Shown one piece after another: positions 1-8,362 of a stretch of 64,000 nt of DNA; the stretch's first letter is position 1; each line of letters starts with the position of its first letter. The stretch lies in contig NZ_JANHLC010000009.1 in the NCBI RefSeq assembly GCF_028682395.1, positions 124,001-188,000 on the forward strand, given 5' to 3'. This DNA is from Pseudomonas putida (GTDB lineage Bacteria; Pseudomonadota; Gammaproteobacteria; Pseudomonadales; Pseudomonadaceae). The notes below the pieces were generated by a model, which made no database searches, was not told where the DNA came from, and worked only from the letters and a program-made list of their open reading frames with translations. The position numbers were made by a program, and so were the translations under genes.

Positions 1-174
1 TTCGTCGAAGCGCTGCAAGCCAGCCACCCAGGTTTCATCGTTCGTGCCCTCGGCGGTGCGTTCTTCGCCAGCGGCATGCTGCTGATGGCGTACAACGTGT
101 TCCGTACCGTACGCGCCGCGGACCCGGTGGAAGCTGAAGCCGCCGCCAAGATCGTTGTAGTTGGAGCTCACTGA
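1..174 (+). CDS. ccoN: Cytochrome cbb3 oxidase catalytic subunit I, C-terminal end (partial)
   Basis: Only the last 57 codons are present; the 5' part lies outside the window. The reading frame ends at TGA 172-174, which overlaps the ATG of ccoO by one base, the usual translational coupling of ccoNO. The visible part holds the last membrane helix (about FFASGMLLMAYNVFRTV) and a short alanine-rich tail. CcoN is the haem b/haem b3-CuB subunit that reduces oxygen. The identity rests mainly on position directly before ccoO and the typical tail, because none of the haem ligands are in view. Confidence 0.85.
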   Translation, partial: FVEALQASHPGFIVRALGGAFFASGMLLMAYNVFRTVRAADPVEAEAAAKIVVVGAH

Positions 175-782
175 TGAAGCATGAAGTAGTCGAGAAGAAT
201 ATCGGCCTGCTGGCCTTCTTCATGGTCATCGCCGTGAGCATCGGCGGTCTGACCCAGATCGTTCCGCTGTTCTTCCAGGACGTTACCAACAAGCCGGTCG
301 AGGGCATGAAGCCACGTACCGCGCTGGAACTGGAAGGCCGCGACATCTACATCGCCAACGGCTGTGTCGGCTGCCACTCGCAGATGATCCGTCCGTTCCG
401 CGCCGAGACCGAACGCTACGGCCACTACTCGGTCGCCGGTGAAAGCGTCTGGGACCACCCGTTCCTGTGGGGTTCCAAACGTACCGGTCCGGACCTGGCC
501 CGTGTCGGCGGTCGTTACTCCGATGACTGGCAGCGTGCGCACTTGTACAACCCGCGCAACGTGGTGCCTGAGTCGAAAATGCCAGCCTACCCGTTCCTGG
601 TAGAAAACAAGCTCGACGGCAAAGACACTGCGAAAAAAATGGAAGTCCTGCGCACTCTGGGCGTGCCTTACACCGACGAAGATATCGCCGGTGCCAAGGA
701 TGCCGTGAAGGGCAAGACCGAAATGGACGCGCTGGTGGCCTACCTGCAAGGCCTGGGCACCATCATCAAAAGCAAACGGTGA
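174..782 (+). CDS. ccoO: Cytochrome cbb3 oxidase monohaem subunit II
   Basis: A 202-residue membrane-anchored c-type cytochrome that passes electrons to CcoN in the high-affinity terminal oxidase. One N-terminal membrane helix spans about residues 12-34. The haem c site is C64-x-x-C67-H68 (CVGCH), and M136 in the ESKMPAYPF stretch is the likely axial ligand. The length is normal for the family. The gene is coupled to ccoN by a one-base overlap and is followed after a few bases by ccoQ, so it belongs to a ccoNOQP operon. Confidence 0.97.
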   Translation: MKHEVVEKNIGLLAFFMVIAVSIGGLTQIVPLFFQDVTNKPVEGMKPRTALELEGRDIYIANGCVGCHSQMIRPFRAETERYGHYSVAGESVWDHPFLWGSKRTGPDLARVGGRYSDDWQRAHLYNPRNVVPESKMPAYPFLVENKLDGKDTAKKMEVLRTLGVPYTDEDIAGAKDAVKGKTEMDALVAYLQGLGTIIKSKR

Positions 783-787
783 TCTAA

Positions 788-973
788 ATGGATATCGGGA
801 TGATTCGCGGCCTGGGCACCGTCGTCGTGATGGTGGCCTTTATCGGCCTGGCGCTGTGGGTTTTCAGCTCGCGGCGCAAGTCAGAGTTTGACGAAGCGAC
901 CTTGCTGCCTTTCGCGGATGATCCCGAAGCCATCAAGCACGTCGAGCAAGCTTCTAGGAGTAACAAAGAATGA
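788..973 (+). CDS. ccoQ: Cytochrome cbb3 oxidase small subunit CcoQ
   Basis: A 61-residue protein with one N-terminal membrane helix (about residues 6-26) and a charged cytoplasmic tail. This is the size and layout of CcoQ/FixQ, a small subunit that stabilises the cbb3 complex and carries no cofactor. It begins five bases after ccoO and its end overlaps the ccoP start by four bases (970-973). A purine-rich stretch in its last codons, TAGGAG near 955-960, provides the ccoP ribosome site. The call relies on size, helix and position because the family has little sequence signature. Confidence 0.92.
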   Translation: MDIGMIRGLGTVVVMVAFIGLALWVFSSRRKSEFDEATLLPFADDPEAIKHVEQASRSNKE

Positions 974-1947
974 CTACGTTCTGGAGTCTGTACGTCACAG
1001 TCCTCAGTCTGGGTACCATCTTCGCCCTGACCTGGCTGCTGCTGTCGACCCGCAAGGGCCAGCGCACCGGGCAGACGGACGAAACCGTGGGTCACTCCTA
1101 CGACGGGATCGAGGAGTACGACAACCCACTGCCAAAATGGTGGTTCATGCTGTTTGTCGGCACCATCGTTTTCGCCCTTGGCTACCTGGTGCTCTACCCA
1201 GGCCTGGGTAACTGGAAAGGCCTCCTGCCAGGCTACACCTACCTGGACAATGAGAAGCAGACCCCTTTCGCCAACGGCCAGTCTGGCTGGACCGGTGTGC
1301 ACGAGTGGGAAAAGGAAATGGCTAAATCGGACGCCAAGTTTGGGCCGATCTTCGCCAAATTCGCATCCATGCCGATCGAAGAAGTCGCCAAGGATCCGCA
1401 AGCACTGAAGATGGGGGGCCGCCTGTTCGCCTCCAACTGCTCGGTTTGCCACGGTTCCGACGCCAAGGGTGCCTATGGCTTCCCTAACCTGACCGACGCC
1501 GACTGGCGCTGGGGCGGCGATCCGCAAAGCATCAAGGCCACCATCATGGGCGGCCGTCATGCCGTGATGCCAGCCTGGGGCGAAGTGATTGGCGAGCAAG
1601 GCGTGAGCGATGTGTCGGCCTACGTGCTGACCCAGCTCGACGGCCGCAAGCTTCCGGAAGGCGCAAAAGCTGACCCGCAAAACGGCCAGAAGCTGTTTGC
1701 AACCAACTGCGCGGTCTGCCACGGTCCGGAAGGCAAAGGTACGCCAGCAATGGGCGCGCCTAACCTGACTCACCCGGGCGCTTTCATCTACGGCTCGAGC
1801 TTCGCACAGCTGCAGCAGACCATTCGCCATGGTCGCCAGGGTGTGATGCCTGCCCAGGCAGACCTGCAAGGCAACGACAAGGTTCACCTGCTGGCGGCCT
1901 ATGTGTACAGCCTGTCCCACGGTGACAATCAGACCGAAGCCCAATAA
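970..1947 (+). CDS. ccoP: Cytochrome cbb3 oxidase dihaem subunit III
   Basis: A 325-residue dihaem cytochrome c that brings electrons into the cbb3 oxidase. There are two membrane helices at about residues 5-26 and 57-80, the second WWFMLFVGTIVFALGYLVLY. Two periplasmic cytochrome c domains follow, with haem motifs C157-x-x-C160-H161 and C247-x-x-C250-H251. The gene overlaps ccoQ by four bases and ends the operon before a strong terminator at 1973-2010. By position next to ccoG, this set corresponds to the ccoNOQP-1 set of P. aeruginosa; whether a second set lies upstream cannot be seen. Confidence 0.97.
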   Translation: MTTFWSLYVTVLSLGTIFALTWLLLSTRKGQRTGQTDETVGHSYDGIEEYDNPLPKWWFMLFVGTIVFALGYLVLYPGLGNWKGLLPGYTYLDNEKQTPFANGQSGWTGVHEWEKEMAKSDAKFGPIFAKFASMPIEEVAKDPQALKMGGRLFASNCSVCHGSDAKGAYGFPNLTDADWRWGGDPQSIKATIMGGRHAVMPAWGEVIGEQGVSDVSAYVLTQLDGRKLPEGAKADPQNGQKLFATNCAVCHGPEGKGTPAMGAPNLTHPGAFIYGSSFAQLQQTIRHGRQGVMPAQADLQGNDKVHLLAAYVYSLSHGDNQTEAQ

Positions 1948-1972
1948 GCCCAGCGTCTGAGCAACACCCAAC

Positions 1973-2010
1973 GGCCCCGCCAATCACCCTTGGCGGGGCC
2001 GTTTTGTTTG
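1973..2010 (+). terminator. Rho-independent terminator of ccoNOQP
   Basis: A perfect 9-bp GC stem, GGCCCCGCC (1973-1981) and GGCGGGGCC (1992-2000), with a 10-base loop is followed by GTTTTGTTT. It lies 25 bases after the ccoP stop codon. Confidence 0.93.
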
Positions 2011-2112
2011 AGGCCACACAACCTTGCATCGCCCAACCCACTTTCGCGATTGCAACCTCGGCCCCCGCAGTAGCAGCGCCTCTACATTCATGTTCCGTGC
2101 GCAGGTCTCACC

Positions 2113-2518
2113 ATGAGTACCACGGCCATTTCCAGCCGGAAGCTTAAACAAGACACAAGTGGAGCCAAAAAAGCCTCGCGCCTGGCACCGGTCATCATCA
2201 CCGACCGTGGCAAGCCAGCCCACGTACGGCTAAGCAGGAAGGCGCACGAAAAACTCACCGGCCCTGGCACCAGCATTGTCGAAATACTGGCCATGGCCGA
2301 ACTGGCTGACTTCGATCTCCACACCCAGCGGGCAAGCTGCGCCCGAAGCGTGTCTCCCGCCAGCCCGTTTCTCTGCGCCGTCAGTCTGCTGAAACTGGAA
2401 ACCGGTATCCTGCGCCTTGAATGCCGCGACCGCATTGGTTCATGGACTGACAGTGGTCAGCCGTAATATCGATGATTTCCACGCCACCGGCGCCCCGCCG
2501 CTCGATCCGTGGGGCTGA
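2113..2518 (+). pseudogene. Decayed Phd/VapC-type toxin-antitoxin remnant
   Basis: The open frame 2113-2466 begins like a Phd/prevent-host-death antitoxin: ITDRGKPAHVRLSRKAHEKL, then an IVEILAMAELADFDL stretch. The same frame then reads FLCAVSLLKLETGILRLECRD, which resembles the middle of a VapC/FitB PIN-domain toxin (usual form near LSAITLLELEIGVLRxERRD). From about 2431 a different frame reads ALVHGLTVVSRNIDDFHATG and ends PPLDPWG at TGA 2516-2518, which resembles the VapC C-terminus. The VapC start, the centre and its acidic residues are missing. The best reading is an antitoxin fused to a toxin gene with an internal deletion and a frameshift. It lies between ccoP and ccoG, where relatives have no such gene. 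It probably makes no working toxin. Confidence 0.7.
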
Positions 2519-2731
2519 TCAGGGCACATACCCGGCAGCGGGAAAAGCGTCCATAATCCACAAGTCAATTGATTCAAGTCACTACACGAACAATCGAGTT
2601 CGCCCAACGCGACCAAAGGTCGCACCCTTGAGCTAGAGCTACAGGCGTATCATTGCGCCACTGCAAGACCCTTTCTGACCGCGGTTGGCATGTACTGACC
2701 GAGGCATTTTCCACTGCCGTGGGACGCAAAG
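2519..2731. promoter_or_regulatory. ccoG upstream region with a possible Anr half-palindrome
   Basis: TTGAT at 2569-2573 followed by four bases and GTCAC (2578-2582) resembles the Anr/Fnr box TTGATnnnnATCAA, but the right half matches only three of five positions. No good -10 is seen at the expected distance. A small palindrome, GCGACC AAA GGTCGC, lies at 2609-2623. Anr control of ccoG is plausible from known biology but only weakly supported here. Confidence 0.35.
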
Positions 2732-4147
2732 ATGACTAACCAGATTCCGGTACACGATGTAACCCCGCCTGCCAAAAACTCGACGACCACTATCGACCTC
2801 TACGCGTCACGAGAAAAAATCTATACCCGCGCCTTCACCGGACTGTTCCGCAACCTGCGGATGATCGGTGGCGCCGGTTTGTTCCTGCTCTACTTCGGTA
2901 CCGTCTGGCTAAACTGGGGCGGCCATCAGGCGGTCTGGTGGAACCTGCCGGAACGCAAGTTCTTTATTTTTGGTGCGACCTTCTGGCCCCAGGACTTCAT
3001 CCTGCTCTCGGGCCTGTTGATCATCAGTGCCTTTGGCCTGTTCTTTATCACGGTTTACGCCGGACGCGTCTGGTGCGGCTATACCTGCCCGCAAAGTGTC
3101 TGGACCTGGATTTTCATGTGGTGCGAAAAGGTCACCGAAGGCGACCGTAACCAGCGCATCAAGCTCGACAAGGCGCCCATGAGCGCCAACAAGTTCGTGC
3201 GTAAACTCGCCAAGCACAGCCTATGGCTGTTAATCGGCTTCGTGACCGGCCTGACCTTCGTCGGCTACTTCTCGCCGATCCGCGAACTCGTCGTGGACTT
3301 CTTTACCGGCCAGGCCGATGGCTGGTCGTATTTCTGGATCGGCTTCTTCACCCTGGCCACCTACGGCAACGCCGGCTGGCTGCGCGAGCAGGTGTGCATT
3401 TACATGTGCCCGTACGCACGCTTCCAGAGCGTGATGTTCGACAAGGACACCCTGATCGTTTCCTACGATCCGCGTCGCGGCGAAGTCCGTGGCCCGCGTA
3501 AGAAGGAAGCCGACTACAAGGCCATGGGCCTGGGTGACTGCATTGATTGCACCATGTGCGTTCAGGTCTGCCCGACCGGCATCGACATCCGTGATGGCCT
3601 GCAGATCGAGTGCATCGGCTGCGCCGCATGCATCGACGCCTGCGACAGCATCATGGACAAGATGAATTATCCACGCGGCCTGATCAGCTACACCACCGAA
3701 CACAACCTGTCCGGGCAAAAAACCCATAAACTGCGGCCACGCCTGATCGGTTATGCGCTGGTGCTGCTAGCCATGATCAGCCTGCTCGTCACGGCCTTCT
3801 TCATGCGCTCGCTGGTCGGCTTCGACGTCAGCAAGGACCGCGTGCTGTATCGCGAGAACGCCGAAGGGCGGATCGAAAACGTCTACAGCCTGAAGATCAT
3901 GAACAAGGACCAGCACGACCACACCTACGTACTCGACGCCAAGGGATTGCCGGATCTGCGCCTGCAAGGCAAACGCGAGATCAAGGTGGGTGCCGGGGAT
4001 ATCGTCAGCATGCCGGTCGAACTGTCGATTGCCCCAGAAAAACTGCCGTCGAGCACCAACGAGGTGTTCTTCATCCTCAGAGATGCCGACGACAACGATG
4101 TCCAAGTTGAAGCCAAGAGCCGCTTCATCGGCCCACAAATTCGTTAA
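2732..4147 (+). CDS. ccoG: cbb3 oxidase maturation protein CcoG, cupric reductase-type ferredoxin protein
   Basis: A 471-residue polytopic membrane protein (FixG/RdxA family) that helps assemble the cbb3 oxidase; the family has been linked to copper reduction. Membrane helices lie at about residues 45-61, 88-109, 163-182, 200-215 and 337-358. CGYTCPQS (C115, C119) and CPYARFQS (C226) are conserved family motifs. Two [4Fe-4S] ferredoxin motifs follow: C270/C273/C276/C280 and C294/C297/C300/C304. The C-terminus is a periplasmic Ig-like (FixG_C) domain. It starts the assembly operon ccoG-ccoH-ccoI-ccoS-membrane protein, with 12 bases before ccoH. Confidence 0.96.
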   Translation: MTNQIPVHDVTPPAKNSTTTIDLYASREKIYTRAFTGLFRNLRMIGGAGLFLLYFGTVWLNWGGHQAVWWNLPERKFFIFGATFWPQDFILLSGLLIISAFGLFFITVYAGRVWCGYTCPQSVWTWIFMWCEKVTEGDRNQRIKLDKAPMSANKFVRKLAKHSLWLLIGFVTGLTFVGYFSPIRELVVDFFTGQADGWSYFWIGFFTLATYGNAGWLREQVCIYMCPYARFQSVMFDKDTLIVSYDPRRGEVRGPRKKEADYKAMGLGDCIDCTMCVQVCPTGIDIRDGLQIECIGCAACIDACDSIMDKMNYPRGLISYTTEHNLSGQKTHKLRPRLIGYALVLLAMISLLVTAFFMRSLVGFDVSKDRVLYRENAEGRIENVYSLKIMNKDQHDHTYVLDAKGLPDLRLQGKREIKVGAGDIVSMPVELSIAPEKLPSSTNEVFFILRDADDNDVQVEAKSRFIGPQIR

Positions 4148-4159
4148 AGAGAGCCTGAC

Positions 4160-4699
4160 ATGCCTGCAGTAACTGCCTCCAGCCCCTGGTACAAGCACCT
4201 CTGGCCGTGGATCATCATCGGCATCCTGGCCTGCTCGGTGACGCTGACCCTGTCCATGGTCACCATTGCGGTGAACAATCCGGACAACCTGGTCAACGAC
4301 AACTACTACGAGGCCGGCAAAGGGATCAACCGCTCACTGGACCGCGAACTGCTGGCCCAGACCCTGCAAGTGCGGGCCAGCGTGCAGCTAGACGAACTGA
4401 CCGGCGAAGTCGAGTTGCTCCTGAGCGGCAAGAGCCAGCCGCAGACACTTGAACTGAACCTGATCTCCCCGACCCAGCCGGAGAAGGATCGCAAGATCAC
4501 CCTGGCCCGCAGCGAGAGCGAACCGGGGCGCTATATCGGTCAATTGACCGACAAGGTCGAAGGCCGCCGCTTCGTCGAACTGCTCGGCACCGACCACGAC
4601 AAGACCTGGCGTCTGTTCGAGGAAGAACAGGTCAGCCACGACCAGAAGCTGCTGCTGGGTGACGAGCCGCTGCAAGGCGCTGAACACCTGGACAACTAA
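4160..4699 (+). CDS. ccoH: cbb3 oxidase assembly protein, FixH family
   Basis: A 179-residue FixH-like protein with one N-terminal membrane helix at about residues 12-37 and a periplasmic domain containing NNPDNLVNDNYYEAGKGINR, the hallmark of the family. CcoH supports stability and maturation of the cbb3 complex. It begins 12 bases after ccoG and is separated from ccoI by 91 bases that contain a strong nested hairpin. Confidence 0.93.
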   Translation: MPAVTASSPWYKHLWPWIIIGILACSVTLTLSMVTIAVNNPDNLVNDNYYEAGKGINRSLDRELLAQTLQVRASVQLDELTGEVELLLSGKSQPQTLELNLISPTQPEKDRKITLARSESEPGRYIGQLTDKVEGRRFVELLGTDHDKTWRLFEEEQVSHDQKLLLGDEPLQGAEHLDN

Positions 4700-4720
4700 C
4701 CGGCCCTCCTCAAGCCCGTA

Positions 4721-4765
4721 GCAGCAGGCCCGACCACGCCCTCAAGGCGTCGCCGGGCCTGCTGC
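4721..4765. repeat. Perfect nested inverted repeat between ccoH and ccoI
   Basis: The outer arms GCAGCAGGCCCG (4721-4732) and CGGGCCTGCTGC (4754-4765) pair perfectly over 12 bp. Inside the loop, ACGCC (4736-4740) and GGCGT (4746-4750) pair as a second stem around CTCAA. No T-run follows on either strand, so it is not a standard terminator. It could be an mRNA processing or stability element, or a relic of a REP-like repeat. Confidence 0.75.
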
Positions 4766-4790
4766 CACACGGACCGCGTACCCAAGGCAC

Positions 4791-7241
4791 ATGACCACTC
4801 CAACACCCTGTTATCACTGCGCCCTGCCCGTTCCGACCGGTAGCCGCTTCACGGCGACCGTTCTCGGCCAACCCCGCGAATTCTGTTGCCCAGGCTGCCA
4901 GGCCGTGGCCGAAGCCATTGTCGCTGGCGGCCTGGAAAACTATTACAGCCATCGTAGCGAAGCTTCAGCCAACCCCCAGGCCCTGCCGGTCCAGCTGCTT
5001 GACGAACTGGCCCTGTACGACCGTGCTGACGTACAAAAACCCTTTGTCCGTCACGAAGGCGAGCTCGCCGAAGCGACCCTGCTGATCGAAGGCATCAGTT
5101 GCGCCGCCTGTGGCTGGCTGATCGAGAAGCACCTGCGGACCCTGCCAGCCGTGGCCGAAGCCCGGCTCAACCTGTCCAATCATCGCCTGCATGTGCGCTG
5201 GACCGACAGTCAACTGCCCCTGAGCCAGGTGCTAAGCGAGCTGCGCCATATCGGCTATGCGGCCCACCCCTATCAAGCCGACCGCGCGTCGGAGCAACTG
5301 GCGGCAGAAAACCGCAAGGCCCTGCGCCAATTGGGCGTCGCTGGCCTGTTGTGGTTCCAGGCCATGATGGCAACCATGGCCACCTGGCCGGAATTCAATA
5401 TCGACCTCAGCCCCGAGCTGCACACTATCCTGCGCTGGGTCGCGCTGTTCCTGACAACGCCCATCGTGTTCTACAGCTGCGCGCCGTTCTTTCGCGGCGC
5501 CATGCGCGACTTGCGCACGCGCCACCTGACCATGGATGTCTCGGTCTCGCTGGCCATCGGCGGGGCCTATCTCGCCGGGATCTGGACCTCGATCACTGGC
5601 GTTGGCGAGCTGTACTTCGATGCCGTGGGCATGTTCGCCTTGTTCCTGCTGGCCGGGCGCTATCTAGAACGGCGCGCACGCGAGCGGACCGCCGCCGCCA
5701 CCGCGCAGTTGGTCAATCTACTGCCCGCCTCGTGCCTGCGCCTGGATGGCGAAGGCCAGAGCGAGCGGATCCTGCTCAGTGAACTGCGCCTTGGCGATCG
5801 GGTACTGGTGCATCCTGGGGCAGTCCTGCCGGCCGACGGCAAGATCCTCGACGGTCAGTCGAGCATCGATGAATCCCTGCTGACGGGCGAATACCTGCCT
5901 CAAGCCCGGCAGGTGGGCGACGCGGTCACCGCTGGCACCCTGAACGTCGAGGGCGCGCTGACTGTCGAAGTGCTTGCCCTCGGCCAGGACACACGCCTGT
6001 CGGCCATCGTTCGGCTGCTGGAGCGCGCCCAGAGTGAAAAACCGCGCCTGGCGGAAATTGCCGACCGCGCCGCCCAATGGTTCCTGCTGCTGTCACTGAT
6101 CGCAGCCGCCGTCATCGGGCTGCTGTGGTGGCAGCTCGATCCTTCGCGAGCCTTCTGGATTGTCCTGGCCATGCTCGTCGCCACCTGCCCGTGTGCGCTC
6201 TCCCTGGCCACGCCAACCGCGCTGACCGCCGCAACCGGCACCCTGCACAAACTCGGCTTGCTGCTGACCCGCGGACATGTGATCGAGGGCCTGAACCAGA
6301 TCGATACGGTGATTTTCGACAAGACCGGCACCCTGACCGAAGGACGCCTGGCCCTGCGCGCCATTCGTCCTCTGGGCAGCCTGGACAGCGACGAATGCCT
6401 GAGCCTGGCCGCCGCCCTGGAAAACCGCTCCGAACACCCGATCGCCCGAGCCTTCGGCCGAGCGCCACGGGCCGCTGACGAAGTCCACAGCCGTCCCGGC
6501 CTTGGCCTGGAGGGCTTGATCGGCGAACAGCGCTTGCGTATCGGCCAGCCGGCGTTTGTCTGCGCCCTCAGTGCCAGCCCACTGCCGACCATGCCCAGCG
6601 AGGCCGGGCAGTGGTTACTGCTGGGCAATGAAGAGGGCCCGCTGGCCTGGTTCGTCCTCGACGACCGCCTGCGCAGCGATGCCCCGGCCCTGCTCGCCGC
6701 CTGCAAGGCGCGCGGCTGGAAAACCCTGCTGCTGTCCGGCGACAGCTCGCCGATGGTCGCCAGCGTGGCGGCCGAACTGGGCATCGACGAGGCCCGGGGT
6801 GGCCTGCGCCCCGACGACAAGCTGCAAGTATTGCAGTTGCTGCACCGCCAGGGCCGCAAGGTGCTGATGCTCGGCGACGGCGTCAATGACGTCCCCGTAC
6901 TGGCGGCCGCTGATATCAGCGTGGCCATGGGCTCGGCCACTGACCTGGCCAAAACCAGCGCCGACGCAGTGCTGTTGTCCAACCGCCTCGATGCACTGGT
7001 ACAGGCCTTTTCTCTGGCGCGACGGACCCGCCGGGTCATTATCGAGAACCTGCTCTGGGCTGGCCTGTACAATGGCCTTATGCTGCCCTTCGCCGCCCTG
7101 GGCTGGATCACGCCCATCTGGGCCGCGGTGGGCATGTCCATCAGTTCATTGACCGTGGTGCTCAATGCCTTGCGCCTGACTCGCCTGCCCGATCAGACAC
7201 CGGCCGGCCCCACGCCAGAAACCCGCCCTCTACCGGCCTGA
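4791..7241 (+). CDS. ccoI: Copper-translocating P1B-type ATPase for cbb3 oxidase maturation
   Basis: An 816-residue heavy-metal P-type ATPase that moves copper across the membrane for the CuB site of CcoN. The N-terminus has a cysteine-rich stretch (C7, C10, C32, C33, C36) and a heavy-metal-associated domain with GISCAAC (C104, C107). The membrane metal site is CPC at 466-468, the phosphorylated aspartate D510 is in DKTGTLTEG, and the hinge GDGVND is at 695-700. The start follows the ccoH-ccoI hairpin with only a weak ribosome site. The length is normal for CcoI/FixI, and the assembly-operon context makes a general copper-export ATPase less likely. Confidence 0.96.
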   Translation: MTTPTPCYHCALPVPTGSRFTATVLGQPREFCCPGCQAVAEAIVAGGLENYYSHRSEASANPQALPVQLLDELALYDRADVQKPFVRHEGELAEATLLIEGISCAACGWLIEKHLRTLPAVAEARLNLSNHRLHVRWTDSQLPLSQVLSELRHIGYAAHPYQADRASEQLAAENRKALRQLGVAGLLWFQAMMATMATWPEFNIDLSPELHTILRWVALFLTTPIVFYSCAPFFRGAMRDLRTRHLTMDVSVSLAIGGAYLAGIWTSITGVGELYFDAVGMFALFLLAGRYLERRARERTAAATAQLVNLLPASCLRLDGEGQSERILLSELRLGDRVLVHPGAVLPADGKILDGQSSIDESLLTGEYLPQARQVGDAVTAGTLNVEGALTVEVLALGQDTRLSAIVRLLERAQSEKPRLAEIADRAAQWFLLLSLIAAAVIGLLWWQLDPSRAFWIVLAMLVATCPCALSLATPTALTAATGTLHKLGLLLTRGHVIEGLNQIDTVIFDKTGTLTEGRLALRAIRPLGSLDSDECLSLAAALENRSEHPIARAFGRAPRAADEVHSRPGLGLEGLIGEQRLRIGQPAFVCALSASPLPTMPSEAGQWLLLGNEEGPLAWFVLDDRLRSDAPALLAACKARGWKTLLLSGDSSPMVASVAAELGIDEARGGLRPDDKLQVLQLLHRQGRKVLMLGDGVNDVPVLAAADISVAMGSATDLAKTSADAVLLSNRLDALVQAFSLARRTRRVIIENLLWAGLYNGLMLPFAALGWITPIWAAVGMSISSLTVVLNALRLTRLPDQTPAGPTPETRPLPA

Positions 7242-7263
7242 AGCCGGCGGGCACGGAGTTCAC

Positions 7264-7494
7264 ATGCCAGCTCTCTACGTGATGATCCCGGCGGCGCTGC
7301 TTATCGTCGCCATCGCCATCTACATCTTCTTCTGGGCCGTGGACAGCGGCCAGTACGACGACCTCGACGGTCCGGCCCACAGCATTCTGTTCGACGACCA
7401 GGACCCGAACCATACTGCGGCCGTCGATGAGGCCGCCAACGGCACACCCGAGGCCCAGTCCAACCCTCACGATCCGGCCCCGCCCCATGCTTGA
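7264..7494 (+). CDS. ccoS: cbb3 oxidase assembly protein CcoS
   Basis: A 76-residue single-span membrane protein. The helix is at about residues 3-25 and is followed by FFWAVDSGQYDDLDGPAHS, the conserved CcoS motif. The remaining tail is acidic and low in complexity. It is needed for cofactor insertion into cbb3 oxidase in other bacteria. It starts 22 bases after ccoI, and its last eight bases overlap the start of the next gene (7487). Confidence 0.95.
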   Translation: MPALYVMIPAALLIVAIAIYIFFWAVDSGQYDDLDGPAHSILFDDQDPNHTAAVDEAANGTPEAQSNPHDPAPPHA

Positions 7495-8170
7495 GCTCGC
7501 CCCGCTGCTGGTCTCGGCAGTGATTCTCGGCCTACTGGGCGGCGGTCATTGCCTGGGCATGTGCGGCGGCCTGATGGGCGCCCTGACACTGGCCATCCCC
7601 AAAGAACAGCGCAGCCGGCGCTTTCGCCTGCTGCTGGCCTACAACCTAGGGCGCATCCTCAGTTACGCCAGCGCCGGCCTGCTGATCGGCCTGGCCGGCT
7701 GGGCCGTGGCCAATAGCCCGGTCGCCATGTTTATGCGCATCCTCGCCGGCCTGCTGCTGATCGCCATGGGCCTATACCTGGCGGGCTGGTGGAGCGGGCT
7801 GACCCGCATCGAGGGCCTTGGGCGCGGCCTGTGGCGGCATATCCAGCCCGTTGCCAATCGCTTGCTGCCGGTGTCCAGCCTGCCACGGGCGTTGCTGCTG
7901 GGCGCGCTCTGGGGCTGGCTGCCGTGCGGCCTGGTCTACAGCACGCTGCTGTGGTCGGCCAGCCAGGGCAATGCGCTCGACAGCGCGTTACTGATGCTGG
8001 CATTCGGCCTTGGCACCTGGCCAGTACTACTGGCCACTGGCCTGGCCGCCGAACGGGTCACCGCCTTGCTGCGCAAGCGCAGTGTGCGCATGGCCGGCGG
8101 CTTGCTGGTGATGCTCTTTGGCCTGTGGACGCTGCCCGGCCCCCACCAGCATTGGCTGATGGGCCACTAA
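7487..8170 (+). CDS. TauE/SafE-like (DsbD-type transmembrane domain) membrane protein of the cbb3 assembly operon
   Basis: A 227-residue protein, almost all hydrophobic, with six to seven predicted helices. The N-terminal motif GGGHCLGMCGGLMGAL has paired cysteines, and a second GWLPCGLVYSTLLWSA motif follows near residue 140. This paired-cysteine layout is typical of the DsbD_2/UreH-like group often labelled sulfite exporter TauE/SafE. ATG 7487 was chosen because it gives the conserved N-terminus and overlaps ccoS by eight bases, indicating coupling. The constant position after ccoS suggests a part in copper or thiol handling during oxidase assembly; the transported substrate is not known from sequence. 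Confidence 0.88.
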   Translation: MLELAPLLVSAVILGLLGGGHCLGMCGGLMGALTLAIPKEQRSRRFRLLLAYNLGRILSYASAGLLIGLAGWAVANSPVAMFMRILAGLLLIAMGLYLAGWWSGLTRIEGLGRGLWRHIQPVANRLLPVSSLPRALLLGALWGWLPCGLVYSTLLWSASQGNALDSALLMLAFGLGTWPVLLATGLAAERVTALLRKRSVRMAGGLLVMLFGLWTLPGPHQHWLMGH

Positions 8171-8286
8171 CCAGGCTCGGCCCCCCGGAAAAGCCGGCGA
8201 CCTGGGTCCCGGTAACCGCCTGCAACAACCCTGGCGGTACATTGGTCGAAAATGCTCAAAGGCACGGCCCACGCAGCCTAGAGGCT

Positions 8287-8328
8287 TTGATACAAGTCAA
8301 GATGAAGCTTTCGCGAACTGCCTAGACT
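8287..8328 (+). promoter_or_regulatory. Anr box and -10 element of hemN
   Basis: TTGAT ACAA GTCAA (8287-8300) matches the Anr/Fnr consensus TTGATnnnnATCAA at nine of ten defined positions. A -10 box TAGACT lies at 8323-8328, which places the centre of the Anr site (8293.5) at about -41.5, the classic activating position. The hemN start codon is at 8363. Confidence 0.88.
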
Positions 8329-8362
8329 CCGGACATTGCAGCCAATCCGGGGGAACGCCCGC

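Noticed and set aside
5900..7165. 421-codon open frame opposite ccoI
   Set aside because: Serine/arginine-rich translation with no family signal, fully inside ccoI.
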